From contig JAEWKR010000009.1 of assembly GCA_023457715.1 (NCBI GenBank), forward strand, positions 10,079 through 74,078: DNA of 64,000 nucleotides, in the 5' to 3' direction. Shown piece after piece: positions 15,603 to 25,463 of the stretch. Origin of the DNA: Verrucomicrobiota bacterium (GTDB lineage Bacteria; Verrucomicrobiota; Verrucomicrobiia; Opitutales; Opitutaceae). Numbering within the stretch: position 1 is the stretch's first letter; each line of letters begins with the position of its first letter. The notes under the pieces are model-generated. The model did no database searches. It saw only the letters and a list, made by a program, of their open reading frames with translations, and was not told where the DNA came from. The position numbers and the translations under genes are program-made.

Positions 15603-17591
15603 ATGACGCTCCAAACTCACCTCCTCGCGAAAGCGGCTAACCAAGCTCGCGGCCTGGCGATCGACGCCGTGCATGCGTGCTCCTCGGGCCACCTCGGCCT
15701 GCCCCTCGGTTGCGCCGACATCGGTGCGGTCCTTTTCGGGCACGCGCTGGCGCACAACCCGGAGCGTCCGCGTTGGATCAACCGCGATCGGTTCGTGCTT
15801 TCGGCCGGTCATGGCTCGATGTTCCTGTACAGCTGGCTGCACCTCAGCGGCTATGATGTTCCGCTCGAACAGGTGAAGAAGTTTCGCGTGCTGGGCAGCG
15901 TGACGCCCGGGCATCCGGAGTATCACGAAACTCCCGGGGTGGAGTGCACCACCGGGCCGCTGGGCCAGGGCGTGGGCAACGCCGTCGGCATGGCGCTGGC
16001 GGGCCAGATGGCCGCGGCGCGCTTCAACACCGCCGAGCATCCGCTCTTCGACTACCACGTGGTGTGCCTCGCCGGCGACGGCTGCATGCAGGAAGGTGTC
16101 GCGATGGAGGCGGTGTCCTTCGCCGGCCACCAGAAGCTGGACAACCTGATTCTGATTTACGACGCCAACGAGGTCACCCTCGATGCGATGGCGGACAAGA
16201 CGCAGAGCGAGAACACCGCGCAGCGATTCAAGGCGATCGGCTGGGATGTGCAGTCGGTGGACGGCCACGACATGGCGGCGTTCCTGAAGGCTTTCCTCCG
16301 CGCGAAGAAGGCGAAGAGCGGCAAGCCCCAGCTGATCATTGCGAAGACGGTCATCGGCAAGGGCATTGCCGAAGTGCAGGGCACCGCCAAGGGCCACGGC
16401 GAGGGTGGGGCGAAGTTCGCCGATGCCGCGCGTCAAGGCCTGGCGCTCCCCGCGGACCAGCACTTCTTCGTCAGCGACGATGTGCGCGGCTACTTCGAGC
16501 AGCACAAGGCGGCCCTCGTTCGCCGATGCAATAAGTGGTCGAAGCTCTACAAAGCCTGGCGGGAGGCCAACCCGGAGAAGGCGGCGCTCCTGGATGCCGC
16601 GCAGACCGCCCCCGACGCGGCGGCGCTGCTGCAGAAGGTGCCGCATTTCCCGGCCGATGCGAAGCTTGCCACCCGGGCGGCCGGGCGCGACGTCCTCCAG
16701 CCGCTGGCGGCCGAGCTGCCGCTGCTGATCGGCGGGAGCGCCGACCTGTACGGTTCGACCCTCAACTATATTGCCGCAGACAAGGACTTCGACCCCGCCA
16801 ATCGCCTCGGCCGCAATATCCGCTTCGGCATCCGCGAACACGGCATGGCCGCGATCGCGAACGGGGTCGCTTACGACGGCCTGTTCCGTCCGAGCGTCGC
16901 CACTTTCCTGGTGTTCGCGGACTACTCCCGGCCGTCGATGCGCCTCGCGGCGCTGTCGAAGCTCCCCGTCGTCTACATCTACACGCACGATTCGATCGGC
17001 GTGGGCGAGGACGGTCCGACGCACCAGCCGGTTGAAACCGTTTCCGGCCTGCGGGTGATTCCGCATCTCGACGTGGTCCGTCCGGCCGACCCCGAGGAAA
17101 CCGCCGGCGCGTTTGCCGCCGCTCTCTCCCGCGTTGACGGACCGACCTTGATTGCCCTGACCCGTCAGGCGCTGCCCAATCTCAACGACGTTCCCGTCGA
17201 GACCCGCCGCCATGGCGCGATCCAGGGCGGTTATGTCGCCGTGCGCGAAACCGCACCGCTGGAGCGGATCCTCCTCGCGACCGGCAGCGAGCTCCAGCTC
17301 GCGATCGCCGCCGCGAAGACGCTTGGCGCCGGCACCCGCGTCGTATCGATGCCCTGCTTCGAGCGTTTTGACCGGCAATCCTCGGAGTATCGCGAAAGCG
17401 TGCTGCCGAACGGCTGCCGTCGCCGCGTGGCCGTCGAGGCCGGCGTATCCGGACTCTGGTACAAGTACGTCGGTCTGGACGGCAAGGTCGTCGGCATCGA
17501 TCGTTTCGGCCTCAGCGCTCCGGCGCCCACGGTGTACAAGGAGCTCGGCGTCACGGTTGAGGCCGTGGTCGCCGCCGCTCAGTCCGTCTGA
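15603..17591 (+). CDS. tkt: transketolase
   Basis: A 662-residue thiamine diphosphate enzyme that moves two-carbon units between pentose, hexose and erythrose phosphates. TPP motif GDGCMQEGVAMEAVSF to DANEVTL is near residue 158. The pyrimidine-domain catalytic Glu lies in FGIREHGMAAIANG near residue 416. The DSIGVGEDGPTHQPVE loop is near residue 462, and the C-terminal domain is complete. ATG at 15603 is preferred to a TTG seven codons upstream. An exact palindrome CCTAT-TG-ATAGG (15494-15505) lies upstream but its role is unknown. Works with the zwf/opcA branch at 34.8 kb. Confidence 0.96.
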   Translation: MTLQTHLLAKAANQARGLAIDAVHACSSGHLGLPLGCADIGAVLFGHALAHNPERPRWINRDRFVLSAGHGSMFLYSWLHLSGYDVPLEQVKKFRVLGSVTPGHPEYHETPGVECTTGPLGQGVGNAVGMALAGQMAAARFNTAEHPLFDYHVVCLAGDGCMQEGVAMEAVSFAGHQKLDNLILIYDANEVTLDAMADKTQSENTAQRFKAIGWDVQSVDGHDMAAFLKAFLRAKKAKSGKPQLIIAKTVIGKGIAEVQGTAKGHGEGGAKFADAARQGLALPADQHFFVSDDVRGYFEQHKAALVRRCNKWSKLYKAWREANPEKAALLDAAQTAPDAAALLQKVPHFPADAKLATRAAGRDVLQPLAAELPLLIGGSADLYGSTLNYIAADKDFDPANRLGRNIRFGIREHGMAAIANGVAYDGLFRPSVATFLVFADYSRPSMRLAALSKLPVVYIYTHDSIGVGEDGPTHQPVETVSGLRVIPHLDVVRPADPEETAGAFAAALSRVDGPTLIALTRQALPNLNDVPVETRRHGAIQGGYVAVRETAPLERILLATGSELQLAIAAAKTLGAGTRVVSMPCFERFDRQSSEYRESVLPNGCRRRVAVEAGVSGLWYKYVGLDGKVVGIDRFGLSAPAPTVYKELGVTVEAVVAAAQSV

Positions 17592-17617
17592 TCCGCGCTC
17601 CCGATCGGTCTCTTCCC

Positions 17618-17648
17618 GCCCGGCCTTCTTTCGGGGGCCGGGCTTTTT
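17618..17648 (+). terminator. intrinsic terminator after transketolase
   Basis: Perfect 8-bp stem GCCCGGCC (17618-17625) / GGCCGGGC (17636-17643) followed by five T residues. Confidence 0.9.
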
Positions 17649-17819
17649 GCGCCCCGCATCGTGCCGCGGGGCGTTCTCCCGGCATTTTCTGATGGAATTA
17701 TCCGGAAGGCGACGGTGAGCCGGACGCCCGCATTGGGGTCAAAGGCCCCGCATGCTCTTCCTTGCCGCTCCCAACGTTCATCGCCACGCGCCGGCCCGAA
17801 GGCGCGGGGCGCCCACCGC

Positions 17820-18950
17820 ATGAGGCGCGGCGCATCGGAAGGGGAGGGCGGCCCGGCCGTTCTCATCACCGGCGGGGCCGGTTTCATCGGAACCAACCTG
17901 GCCCACCGCATCCTGTCCTATGGCGGACGGGTCATCATCCTCGACAATCTGCAGCGCCCCAGGGTGGAGCGGAATCTCCGCTGGCTGCGGGCGCAACACG
18001 CGGAGCGGTTGACGGTGGTGGTGGCCGACGTGGGTGACGCGCGGGCCGTGGCCGGCGCAGTCCGGCAGAGCGGCCAGGTCTATCATCTGGCGGGGTCCGT
18101 CCCCGAGGCAGCCGGGCCGGCGCAGGCCGACGTGCGCGGGGCGTTGAATCTTTGCGAGGCTCTGCGCCAGCACGGGAACGACGTGCCGTGCGTCTTCGCG
18201 TCTTCGCGGCTGATTTACGGGCCGCTGACTCAGCTACCGCTACAGCCGACCGCGACCCGCTGGGCGCTCGCGGAAGGAAGTGATGAGTTCGGCGTGGACG
18301 AGACTCATCCGGTCGACGTTCGCAGTCCGCACGCCCGGGCGAAGGCCGCCGCGGAGGCGGTTTGTTTCCACTACGGCCGGCGCTTCGGGCTGGCCATCAC
18401 CGTGCTTCGGCTCGGTTGCGTTTACGGTCCGCACCAGGGAGCGGACAGCGAGCAGGATTGGCTGTGCGGAATGGTCCTGGGCGCGCTGCGCGGCCAGCGC
18501 CTGAGGCTGCGGGGTGACGGGCGCGAGGTGACGGATGCGCTTTTTGTCGATGACCTGATTGACGGCCTTCTCTGCGCCCAGGCGAACGGACCGGCCGTGC
18601 GCGGGCAGGTCTTCAATGTCGGTGGTGGTCCGACGAATACGCTCAGCCCCCGGGAGCTGCTGCAGATCTTCGCCGAAATCGACGGCGACGCCCCCGACTG
18701 GACGACCGAAGGGGGCGCCCCGGTCCTGCAGCGGCACTTCGTGAGCGATGTACGCCGGTTCGCCGCGGCCACCGGGTGGAGGCCGCGCGTCGGGGTTGAG
18801 GAGGGTGTTCGCCGGCTGCAGCGGTGGCTGCTGGAACACCGGGTCGCGGTCGAGGAGGCGGAACGCATTGCCCCGCCATCGTTCCTGTCGGCGGAGGGAC
18901 TGGATCTGGAAAGCCATATTCCGGAACGGGTTGGGTCGGCAAAGCGGTGA
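17820..18950 (+). CDS. NAD-dependent epimerase/dehydratase-like protein with altered catalytic site
   Basis: A 376-residue extended-SDR protein resembling nucleotide-sugar epimerases. The NAD-binding motif GGAGFIG is at residues 18-24, with VFASSRLIYG supplying the Ser and FVDDLIDGLL and FNVGGG later. The catalytic YxxxK should fall in SPHARAKAAAEA, where the Tyr position is His171 (codon CAC at 18330-18332) and Lys175 is kept. The enzyme may therefore be altered in activity or non-catalytic. ATG at 17820 was chosen because the frame upstream crosses the transketolase terminator. No sugar cluster surrounds it, so the substrate is unknown. Confidence 0.85.
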   Translation: MRRGASEGEGGPAVLITGGAGFIGTNLAHRILSYGGRVIILDNLQRPRVERNLRWLRAQHAERLTVVVADVGDARAVAGAVRQSGQVYHLAGSVPEAAGPAQADVRGALNLCEALRQHGNDVPCVFASSRLIYGPLTQLPLQPTATRWALAEGSDEFGVDETHPVDVRSPHARAKAAAEAVCFHYGRRFGLAITVLRLGCVYGPHQGADSEQDWLCGMVLGALRGQRLRLRGDGREVTDALFVDDLIDGLLCAQANGPAVRGQVFNVGGGPTNTLSPRELLQIFAEIDGDAPDWTTEGGAPVLQRHFVSDVRRFAAATGWRPRVGVEEGVRRLQRWLLEHRVAVEEAERIAPPSFLSAEGLDLESHIPERVGSAKR

Positions 18951-19061
18951 GTCGGCAGGTCGCCGGGGCGGGAGGACCCGCCGGCGTTCGCGTCAAACGC
19001 CCGGGTACAGTACCCGATTCCTTCACCAGCCGAGTGTCGGAATAATGTCGTATTTCGCCGC

Positions 19062-19090
19062 TTGCATTTGTGGTTAGGGCCCTAACTATC
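19062..19090 (+). promoter_or_regulatory. promoter with perfect 14-bp palindromic operator (MarR/RND operon)
   Basis: GTTAGGGCCCTAAC at 19073-19086 is a perfect palindrome. It lies between a TTGCAT (-35-like, 19062-19067) and ACTATC (19085-19090) at 17-base spacing, 21 bases before the MarR start. It is the obvious candidate for MarR autorepression and control of the efflux genes. Confidence 0.7.
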
Positions 19091-19107
19091 TGCGGTCCTT
19101 TTTGCCG

Positions 19108-19659
19108 ATGCCGCTGCTGATGTTAAAGGATCTCCCGCGTTACGAGTGCCTCCTGGAGGCGGCGCGCCAGTTTCCCGATCTGGATCCTTCGGCCACGGAA
19201 GCGTTTCTGCACCTCCTGCGCGCCGGGGACGAAGCCTTCCGGACCGTCGAGCATCATTTGGGCGAGCACGACATCAGCCAGGGGCGTTTCGCGGTGCTGA
19301 TGGCACTTTGGGGCCAGTGTCGAAAGCATCCGACCGGAATGTTGACGCCCGCTGAACTGGCCGAACACGCCGGAGTGACCCGCGCCACCATGAGTGGTCT
19401 GGTCGACACGCTGGTGCGGGACGAACTGGTCACCCGCGCTCCGCACCCCGAAGACCGCCGGATGATGTGTGTGGAGGTGACCCAGAAAGGCCGGGATCTC
19501 ATCCGCGAAATCATGCCGCGGCATTTCCGGCTGATGGCATGGCTGCTGCAGCCGCTGCAGGAGGACGAGCGCAAGCAGCTGGTGACGCTGCTGAACAAGA
19601 TCCTCCTGCGCGCGGCCGAGCGCCCCGGCCCCGCCTCCGGCGACCCCGCGCCCCATTAA
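19108..19659 (+). CDS. MarR-family transcriptional regulator
   Basis: A 183-residue MarR protein. The winged HTH covers about residues 50-135 (LTPAELAEHAGVTRATMSGLVDTL and the wing RAPHPEDRRMMCVEVTQKG), flanked by dimerisation helices. Start at ATG 19108; ATG 19120 is also possible. It sits 40 bases before the RND adaptor gene on the same strand and directly after a perfect palindrome, so it most likely represses itself and the pump until a drug or metabolite binds. Confidence 0.9.
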   Translation: MPLLMLKDLPRYECLLEAARQFPDLDPSATEAFLHLLRAGDEAFRTVEHHLGEHDISQGRFAVLMALWGQCRKHPTGMLTPAELAEHAGVTRATMSGLVDTLVRDELVTRAPHPEDRRMMCVEVTQKGRDLIREIMPRHFRLMAWLLQPLQEDERKQLVTLLNKILLRAAERPGPASGDPAPH

Positions 19660-19699
19660 ACGCCCGCCCCCCATTTTCCGACCCAACTTCCTACCTCCC

Positions 19700-20848
19700 A
19701 TGAGTTCGTTCCTTAAAGTCGTCCGCTATCTTCTTATCACCGCTTTGGTGATCGCGGTTTTCGCCGGGCCGCTGGTGCTCCTGAAACTGCAGCAGTTTCG
19801 CGCCATGGGCGCCGCCCAGGCCGGCATGGTGATGCCCGCCGAGACGGTGACCGCGGCCGAAGTGACCTCGCAGACCTGGGAGACCTTTGTGGCGTCCACC
19901 GGCACCGTCACCCCCGTGCAGGGCGTGACCGTCACCGCTGAGATGGGGGGCAAGATTGCGAAGATCGCCTTCGAGCCCGGCAGCGTGGTCAAGGCGGGCG
20001 ACCTCCTGGTGCAGCTCGACACCGCGACGGAGGAAGCCCAGCTCCGGGCGGCCCAGGCGTCCGCGCAGCTGGCCAAGGCCAATCTCGAACGCGCCCGCGA
20101 GCTCCGCACGAGCAACACCAACTCGCCGGCCGAACTCGACGCCGCGGAAGCCCAGTCGCTCCAGGCCGCCGCCCAGGTGGACAGCATCCGCTCCGTCATC
20201 GCCAAGAAGACGGTTCGCGCTCCTTTCAGCGGCCGCCTCGGCCTGCGCAACGTCAACCTCGGCGAGATCATCGGCGACAACGATCCCATCACCACGCTGC
20301 AGACGCTGGACCCGATTTACGTCAACTTCTCGGTTCCGCAGCAGGAGCTCTCCCGCATGGTGGTTGATTCCCTCGTGCGGATCACCACCGATGCGGCCCC
20401 GGGCCAGGTCTTCGAGGGCAAGATCACGGCCGTGAACTCGGAAGTGGACCCGGTCACCCGCAATGTCCGTGTCCAGGCGACCATCGCCAACGCGGAGGAA
20501 AAACTCCGCTCCGGCATGTTCGCCCGGGTCCAGGTGGTGCTGCCGGAGAAGCTGGACGTTCTCGCCGTTCCCGCCACCGCCGTGCTCTACGCGCCGTATG
20601 GCGATTCGGTTTTCGTGATCGAGGAAAAGAAGGACGAAAAGTCCGGGGAGGTGCGGCAGGTGCTTCGCCAGCAATTCATCCGCCTCGGCAAGGCCCGCGG
20701 CGACTTCGTGGCCGTCACCGATGGTCTCAAGCCCGGCCAGAAGGTGGTGACGACCGGGGTCTTCAAGCTGCGCGGCGGAATGGCGGTCGTGATCGACAAT
20801 GCGCTCGCGCCCGACGCGAAGCTCGAGCCGAAGCCCAACAACACCTGA
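19700..20848 (+). CDS. RND efflux periplasmic adaptor subunit
   Basis: A 382-residue membrane fusion protein that links the RND pump to the outer-membrane channel. An N-terminal membrane anchor spans residues 10-30. The biotinyl-lipoyl-like halves (VTVTAEMGGKIAKI, FEPGSVVKAGDLLVQLD and TVRAPFSGRLGLRNVNLGE) flank a short alpha-hairpin rich in Ala and Gln (residues 108-155). A beta-barrel (YVNFSVPQQEL) and membrane-proximal domain follow. Second gene of the marR operon. It most resembles MexH-type adaptors. Confidence 0.93.
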   Translation: MSSFLKVVRYLLITALVIAVFAGPLVLLKLQQFRAMGAAQAGMVMPAETVTAAEVTSQTWETFVASTGTVTPVQGVTVTAEMGGKIAKIAFEPGSVVKAGDLLVQLDTATEEAQLRAAQASAQLAKANLERARELRTSNTNSPAELDAAEAQSLQAAAQVDSIRSVIAKKTVRAPFSGRLGLRNVNLGEIIGDNDPITTLQTLDPIYVNFSVPQQELSRMVVDSLVRITTDAAPGQVFEGKITAVNSEVDPVTRNVRVQATIANAEEKLRSGMFARVQVVLPEKLDVLAVPATAVLYAPYGDSVFVIEEKKDEKSGEVRQVLRQQFIRLGKARGDFVAVTDGLKPGQKVVTTGVFKLRGGMAVVIDNALAPDAKLEPKPNNT

Positions 20849-20928
20849 TCCGCCTGGAGCTGGATCGCCGGTCCGACGGGGCGCGCTTCGTGCCCGACCG
20901 GGCCGGCTGAACCTCCCACTCCCCGCAC

Positions 20929-23900
20929 ATGAAACCCGCCTTTACCGATCTTTTCATCCGGCGACCCGTCCTGGCGATCGTCGTCAATCTCGTGATTGTC
21001 ATCGCCGGCCTGCAGGCCTGGCGCTCGCTCAATGTGCGGCAGTATCCGCGCAGCGAGAATTCGACCGTCACGGTCGCGACCGTTTACGTCGGCGCCAACG
21101 CGGAACTCGTCCGCGGCTTCGTGACCACGCCCCTTGAGCGGGCCATCGCGTCGGCCGACGGCATCGAATACGTGGAGTCCAAGAGCCTCCAGAACATGTC
21201 GATGATCAGCGCGCGCCTGAAGCTGAACTACGACCCCACCAAGGCGCTCGCCGAGATCACCTCCAAGGTGAACCAGGTGCGCAACGATCTCCCGCCCGAG
21301 GCCGAGGTGCCGTCGATCAGCGTGGAGTCCGCTGATTCCGAATTCGCGGCCGCCTACCTTGGCTTTTCGTCGACCATCCTCTCGCAGGCCGAGATCACCG
21401 ATTATCTGACCCGGGTGGTGCAACCGCGACTCGGTGCCGTGCCCGGGGTGCAGCGGGCCGAGATCCTCGGCGCCCGGGTGTTCGCCATGCGCGTCTGGCT
21501 CAAGCCCGACCGGATGGCGGCGCTCAACATCAGCCCCGTGCAGGTCCGGCAGGCCCTGGCCGCCAACAACTATCTCGCGGCGGTTGGCAGCACCAAAGGC
21601 TCGCTCGTCCAGGTGAATCTGACGGCGAATACCGACCTCCACACCGTCGACGAATTCAAGCAGCTCGTGATCCGCCAGGAGAACGACACCACGGTGCGGC
21701 TCGCTGACATCGCCGACGTGGTGCTTGGCGCGGAGGACTACGACACCGAGGTGCGCTATTCCGGCCAGACCGCCGTCTTCATGGGCATCTTCCCGCTGCC
21801 CAACGCGAACACGATCGACGTCGTGAAGCGGGCCCGCGAGGAACTCGAACATCTCAAGCGCGACCTGCCCTCGGGCCTGGAGGCGACCATCGGGTACGAC
21901 TCGTCCGAGTACATCAGCACGGCCATCGACGAGGTGGTGCACACGCTGGTCGACACCCTCCTGATCGTCATCGTCGTGATCTTCCTCTTCCTCGGCTCGA
22001 TCCGTTCGGTGATCGTGCCGGTGATCGCCATTCCGGTCTCGCTGATCGGCGGCATCTTCATCATGCAGGCATTCGGGTTCACGCTGAACCTGCTGACGCT
22101 GCTGGCGATCGTGCTCTCCGTCGGTCTGGTCGTCGACGACGCCATCGTCGTGGTGGAGAACGTCGAGCGTCATCTGCGCGAGGGCCGAACTCCGCGGGAA
22201 GCGGCGCTCCTTGGCGCCCGCGAACTCGTGGGCCCGGTCATCGCCATGACCGTGACGCTCGCCGCGGTGTACGCCCCGATCGGCCTGCAGGGTGGTCTGA
22301 CCGGCGCGCTGTTTCGCGAGTTCGCGCTGACGCTGGCCGGTGCGGTGACCATCTCGGGCATCGTCGCCCTGACGCTCTCCCCCATGATGTCCGCCCGGCT
22401 GCTGAAGAGCGCCGAGGACGAGGAGCGGGGATTCGCCGGGTGGGTAAATCATCGCTTTGATCGGCTGCGCCAGACTTACGGCCGTCTGCTCACGAAGACG
22501 CTGCAGCACCGCCCCGTCGTCTACATTGTATGGGTCGTGGTCGCGCTGCTGTCGGTGCCCATGTTCATGTTCTCGCCCAAGGAACTCGCGCCGAAGGAGG
22601 ACCAGGGCGTGATCTTTGCCATCGTCAGCGCCCCCGCGAACGCCACCGCGGAACAGAAGAACCAGCAGGCCCGCGCGATCGAGAAGACCTTTCTCGAAAC
22701 GCCGGAATGCGATCTGACCTTCATGATCATGCTGCCGCCGTCCGCCGGTGCCGCGGTTGGCGCCGACGGCTTCGCCGGCCTGGTCCTGAAGCCCTGGAAG
22801 AACCCCCGGACCCGCACCGTGAGCGAGGTGCTCCCCGAGGTGGCCGCCAAACTCGGCCAGATTCCCGGCCTGCAGGTCTTCCCCACCACGCCGGCCGCGC
22901 TGCCCGGCGGCAGCAACTTCCCCGTCGAGTTCATCGTCGCCTCCACCGGTGACACCAACTCGTTGCTGGAGGTCGCGCAGAGGATCCAGGCCAAGGCCAT
23001 GGAGTCGGGCAAGTTCCCCTTCATGCAGCTGGACCTGAAGATCGACCAGCCGCAGGCGGAGGTGATCATCGACCGTGAGAAGGTGGCGGCCCTCGGGCTC
23101 AATCTTTCTCAGGTCGGCGCCGATCTGGCGTCGGCGTTGGGCGGCAATTTCGTCAACCGGTTCAACATCGCGGGCCGTAGCTACAAGGTCATCGCGCAGA
23201 TCGAGCGCGCGGAGCGGCTCAATCCCGAACAGCTCACCAACATCTACATCAATGGGCCGCGCGGGGAGCTGATTCCGCTGAGCTCGGTCGCCCACATCGA
23301 GAACCGGGTCGTGCCGCGCTCGCTGAACCGCTTTCAGCAGCTGAATGCGGTGAAGATCTCCGGCGCCACCATGACCACGCTCGACGAGGCATTGAAGACC
23401 CTCGAGCAGATCGCGGCGGAGACCCTGCCGGGCGGCTACACCGTGGATTACACCGGGGAGTCGCGGCAGCTCCGTCAGGAAGGCAACAAGTTCATCCCGG
23501 CCTTCGTGCTCGCCGTGGTGCTGATCTTCCTGGCGCTCGCGGTGCAGTTCAACTCGTTCCGCGATCCCATCGTCATCCTGCTCGGCTCCGTGCCGCTGGC
23601 GATGTTCGGCGCCCTGGTCTTCACGTTCCTGAAGATCCCCAACCCCGACATGCCGTATTGGACGAACTCGTTCACCACGACGCTCAACATCTATGCGCAG
23701 GTCGGGCTCGTGACCCTCGTCGGCCTGATTGCGAAGAACGGCATTCTGGTGGTCGAGTGGGCGAACAAGCTGCAGGAGCAGGGCCACTCGAAGCTGGAGG
23801 CCGTGCACGAGGCGGCTTTAACCCGCCTTCGGCCCGTGCTGATGACCAGCGTGGCCACCATCGCCGGTCACTTCCCGCTGATCCTGGTCACGGGGGCCGG

Positions 23901-24081
23901 TGCCGCCGCGCGTAACGCCATCGGCCTGGTGCTGGTCGGCGGCATGACCATTGGCACCGTGTTCACCCTGTTCGTCATCCCCGCGGTGTACGTGCTTCTC
24001 GCGCGCGACCACCGTGCCGACGCGGCCTCCCGCCGCCTCGAAGATCCCGCGGCGGAACCGGTCGCGAGCCTAGTCAAATGA
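20929..24081 (+). CDS. RND multidrug efflux transporter, inner-membrane pump
   Basis: A 1050-residue HAE1-type proton-driven pump. The first membrane helix is at residues 12-30, followed by a large periplasmic porter domain. The proton-relay Asp pair lies in GLVVDDAIVVVENVERH (around residues 400-416). A second periplasmic domain is followed by the relay Lys in VGLIAKNGILVVEWAN. Length and motifs are complete, so it should be functional. Closest in feel to MexI-type pumps. The last bases overlap the channel gene by ATGA. Confidence 0.95.
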   Translation: MKPAFTDLFIRRPVLAIVVNLVIVIAGLQAWRSLNVRQYPRSENSTVTVATVYVGANAELVRGFVTTPLERAIASADGIEYVESKSLQNMSMISARLKLNYDPTKALAEITSKVNQVRNDLPPEAEVPSISVESADSEFAAAYLGFSSTILSQAEITDYLTRVVQPRLGAVPGVQRAEILGARVFAMRVWLKPDRMAALNISPVQVRQALAANNYLAAVGSTKGSLVQVNLTANTDLHTVDEFKQLVIRQENDTTVRLADIADVVLGAEDYDTEVRYSGQTAVFMGIFPLPNANTIDVVKRAREELEHLKRDLPSGLEATIGYDSSEYISTAIDEVVHTLVDTLLIVIVVIFLFLGSIRSVIVPVIAIPVSLIGGIFIMQAFGFTLNLLTLLAIVLSVGLVVDDAIVVVENVERHLREGRTPREAALLGARELVGPVIAMTVTLAAVYAPIGLQGGLTGALFREFALTLAGAVTISGIVALTLSPMMSARLLKSAEDEERGFAGWVNHRFDRLRQTYGRLLTKTLQHRPVVYIVWVVVALLSVPMFMFSPKELAPKEDQGVIFAIVSAPANATAEQKNQQARAIEKTFLETPECDLTFMIMLPPSAGAAVGADGFAGLVLKPWKNPRTRTVSEVLPEVAAKLGQIPGLQVFPTTPAALPGGSNFPVEFIVASTGDTNSLLEVAQRIQAKAMESGKFPFMQLDLKIDQPQAEVIIDREKVAALGLNLSQVGADLASALGGNFVNRFNIAGRSYKVIAQIERAERLNPEQLTNIYINGPRGELIPLSSVAHIENRVVPRSLNRFQQLNAVKISGATMTTLDEALKTLEQIAAETLPGGYTVDYTGESRQLRQEGNKFIPAFVLAVVLIFLALAVQFNSFRDPIVILLGSVPLAMFGALVFTFLKIPNPDMPYWTNSFTTTLNIYAQVGLVTLVGLIAKNGILVVEWANKLQEQGHSKLEAVHEAALTRLRPVLMTSVATIAGHFPLILVTGAGAAARNAIGLVLVGGMTIGTVFTLFVIPAVYVLLARDHRADAASRRLEDPAAEPVASLVK

Positions 24082-25463
24082 GGTCCACCATGAAATACGC
24101 CCGTCACTCCTACTCGCCCGTTCGCCCGCTGGCGGTGCTGCTGGCCAGCGCCGCCCTCCTCGTGGGCGTCGGCCGCGCCTCGGTCGCACCAACGGCCCCG
24201 GCGACCGCCACGCCCGTCCCCGACTCCCTCGATCTGCGGACGGCGATCCAGTTCGCCCTGGAGAACAACTTTGCGATCCGCCAGGCGCGCGAACGCATCC
24301 GCGAGCAGCAAGGCATCGTGCTCGAAGTCTCTTCCCGCCAGATCCCGAATGTCGGGGCGAACGGCGCCTATCAACTCAACGAGACGGCGATCAGCCAGTC
24401 GTTTCCTGCCAGCGATCGTTCGTGGCAGATCAATGTCACGGCGACGCAGGTGTTGTTCGCCGGGGGCGGGGTCCGTTCCGCAGTCCGCAGCACGCGACTG
24501 GCCGAGGAGGCGGCGATTCTCGAACTCCAGGCCACGATCAACGAGGCACTCCTGGAGGCGCGCACCGCCTTTTACCGGGTGCTGCTCGCCCGGGAGCAGG
24601 TGCAGGTGCAGGAGTCGAACCTGCAGCTGCTCCAGAGCCAGCTTCAGACCGCCACGGATCGGTATCGGGCGGGGACGGTGTCGAGCTTCGAACAACTGCG
24701 GGCGGAGGTGGCGGTGGCGAATGCCAAGGTGCCTCTGATCACCGCGCGCAACGACTACCGGCTCGCGATGGAAAGCCTTCGCCAGGTCACCGGGTTTACG
24801 TCCGCCGACCGTTCCACCCTGAACAAGGTGCCCGACTTTGAGGGCACCCTGGAGTTCACGCCCACGCAGTTCGAGCTTCAGTCGGCCTTCGAGGCAGCGC
24901 GGGCCAACCGCCCGGACCTCCAGCGGCTCGAGAAGCTCGTTGAGGCGGGCGAGGAGGGCATTGTGACCGCCCGCTCGGGTTATTACCCGACGATCTCCGC
25001 GTTCGGCGGCTGGGCGCTGCGCAAGGGCACGACCAGCGCGTTCCGCGATTCACCGGAGGGCTTCCTCGGCGGGGTGCAGGGGCAGTGGAATATCTTCGAT
25101 GGGCGCGCCACCACCGGCCGCGTGCGGCAGGCGCGCTCCCGCGCGGAGCAGACCCGCCTCGCGCTCGAGGAGGCGCGACTGGCGGTCGACATCGACGTCC
25201 GGGCCGCGTTCTCGCGGTGGCAGGAGGCCAATGAGCTTGTGGAGTCGTCCCAACGCGTGGTCGAACAGGCGAACGAGGCCGTCCGGCTGGCCCAGGCGCG
25301 CTACTCGGCGGGCACGAGCACCCAGCTGGACGTGCTGCAGGCGCAGGTCGAATTGACCACGGCGCGCACCAACCAGCTGCAGGCGTTCTTCAGTTATAAC
25401 GTGGCCGTGGCGCAGCTCCGCCGCGCCATGGGTCTGCCCGACGAATTCGTCACCCGCGGCTGA
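24078..25463 (+). CDS. TolC-like outer-membrane efflux channel
   Basis: A 461-residue outer-membrane factor. A signal peptide (LAVLLASAALLVGVGRASV) precedes two structural repeats of long helices and strands: DLRTAIQFALENNFAIRQARERI, then QSAFEAARANRPDLQRLEKLV, each with a coiled-coil stretch. The motif STQLDVLQAQVELTTARTNQLQ marks the second repeat. Start ATG at 24078 overlaps the pump stop; ATG at 24090 is an alternative. With the adaptor and pump it makes a complete tripartite exporter. Confidence 0.93.
   Translation: MRSTMKYARHSYSPVRPLAVLLASAALLVGVGRASVAPTAPATATPVPDSLDLRTAIQFALENNFAIRQARERIREQQGIVLEVSSRQIPNVGANGAYQLNETAISQSFPASDRSWQINVTATQVLFAGGGVRSAVRSTRLAEEAAILELQATINEALLEARTAFYRVLLAREQVQVQESNLQLLQSQLQTATDRYRAGTVSSFEQLRAEVAVANAKVPLITARNDYRLAMESLRQVTGFTSADRSTLNKVPDFEGTLEFTPTQFELQSAFEAARANRPDLQRLEKLVEAGEEGIVTARSGYYPTISAFGGWALRKGTTSAFRDSPEGFLGGVQGQWNIFDGRATTGRVRQARSRAEQTRLALEEARLAVDIDVRAAFSRWQEANELVESSQRVVEQANEAVRLAQARYSAGTSTQLDVLQAQVELTTARTNQLQAFFSYNVAVAQLRRAMGLPDEFVTRG

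Noticed and set aside
20587..23808. Very long open frame (1073 codons) on the minus strand opposite the RND pump; similar long antisense frames at 39313-43350, 15495-17378 and 31777-34212
   Set aside because: They are products of high GC content and codon bias on the real strand. The translations are Arg/Gly/His-rich without motifs, while the opposite strand encodes clear full-length families.
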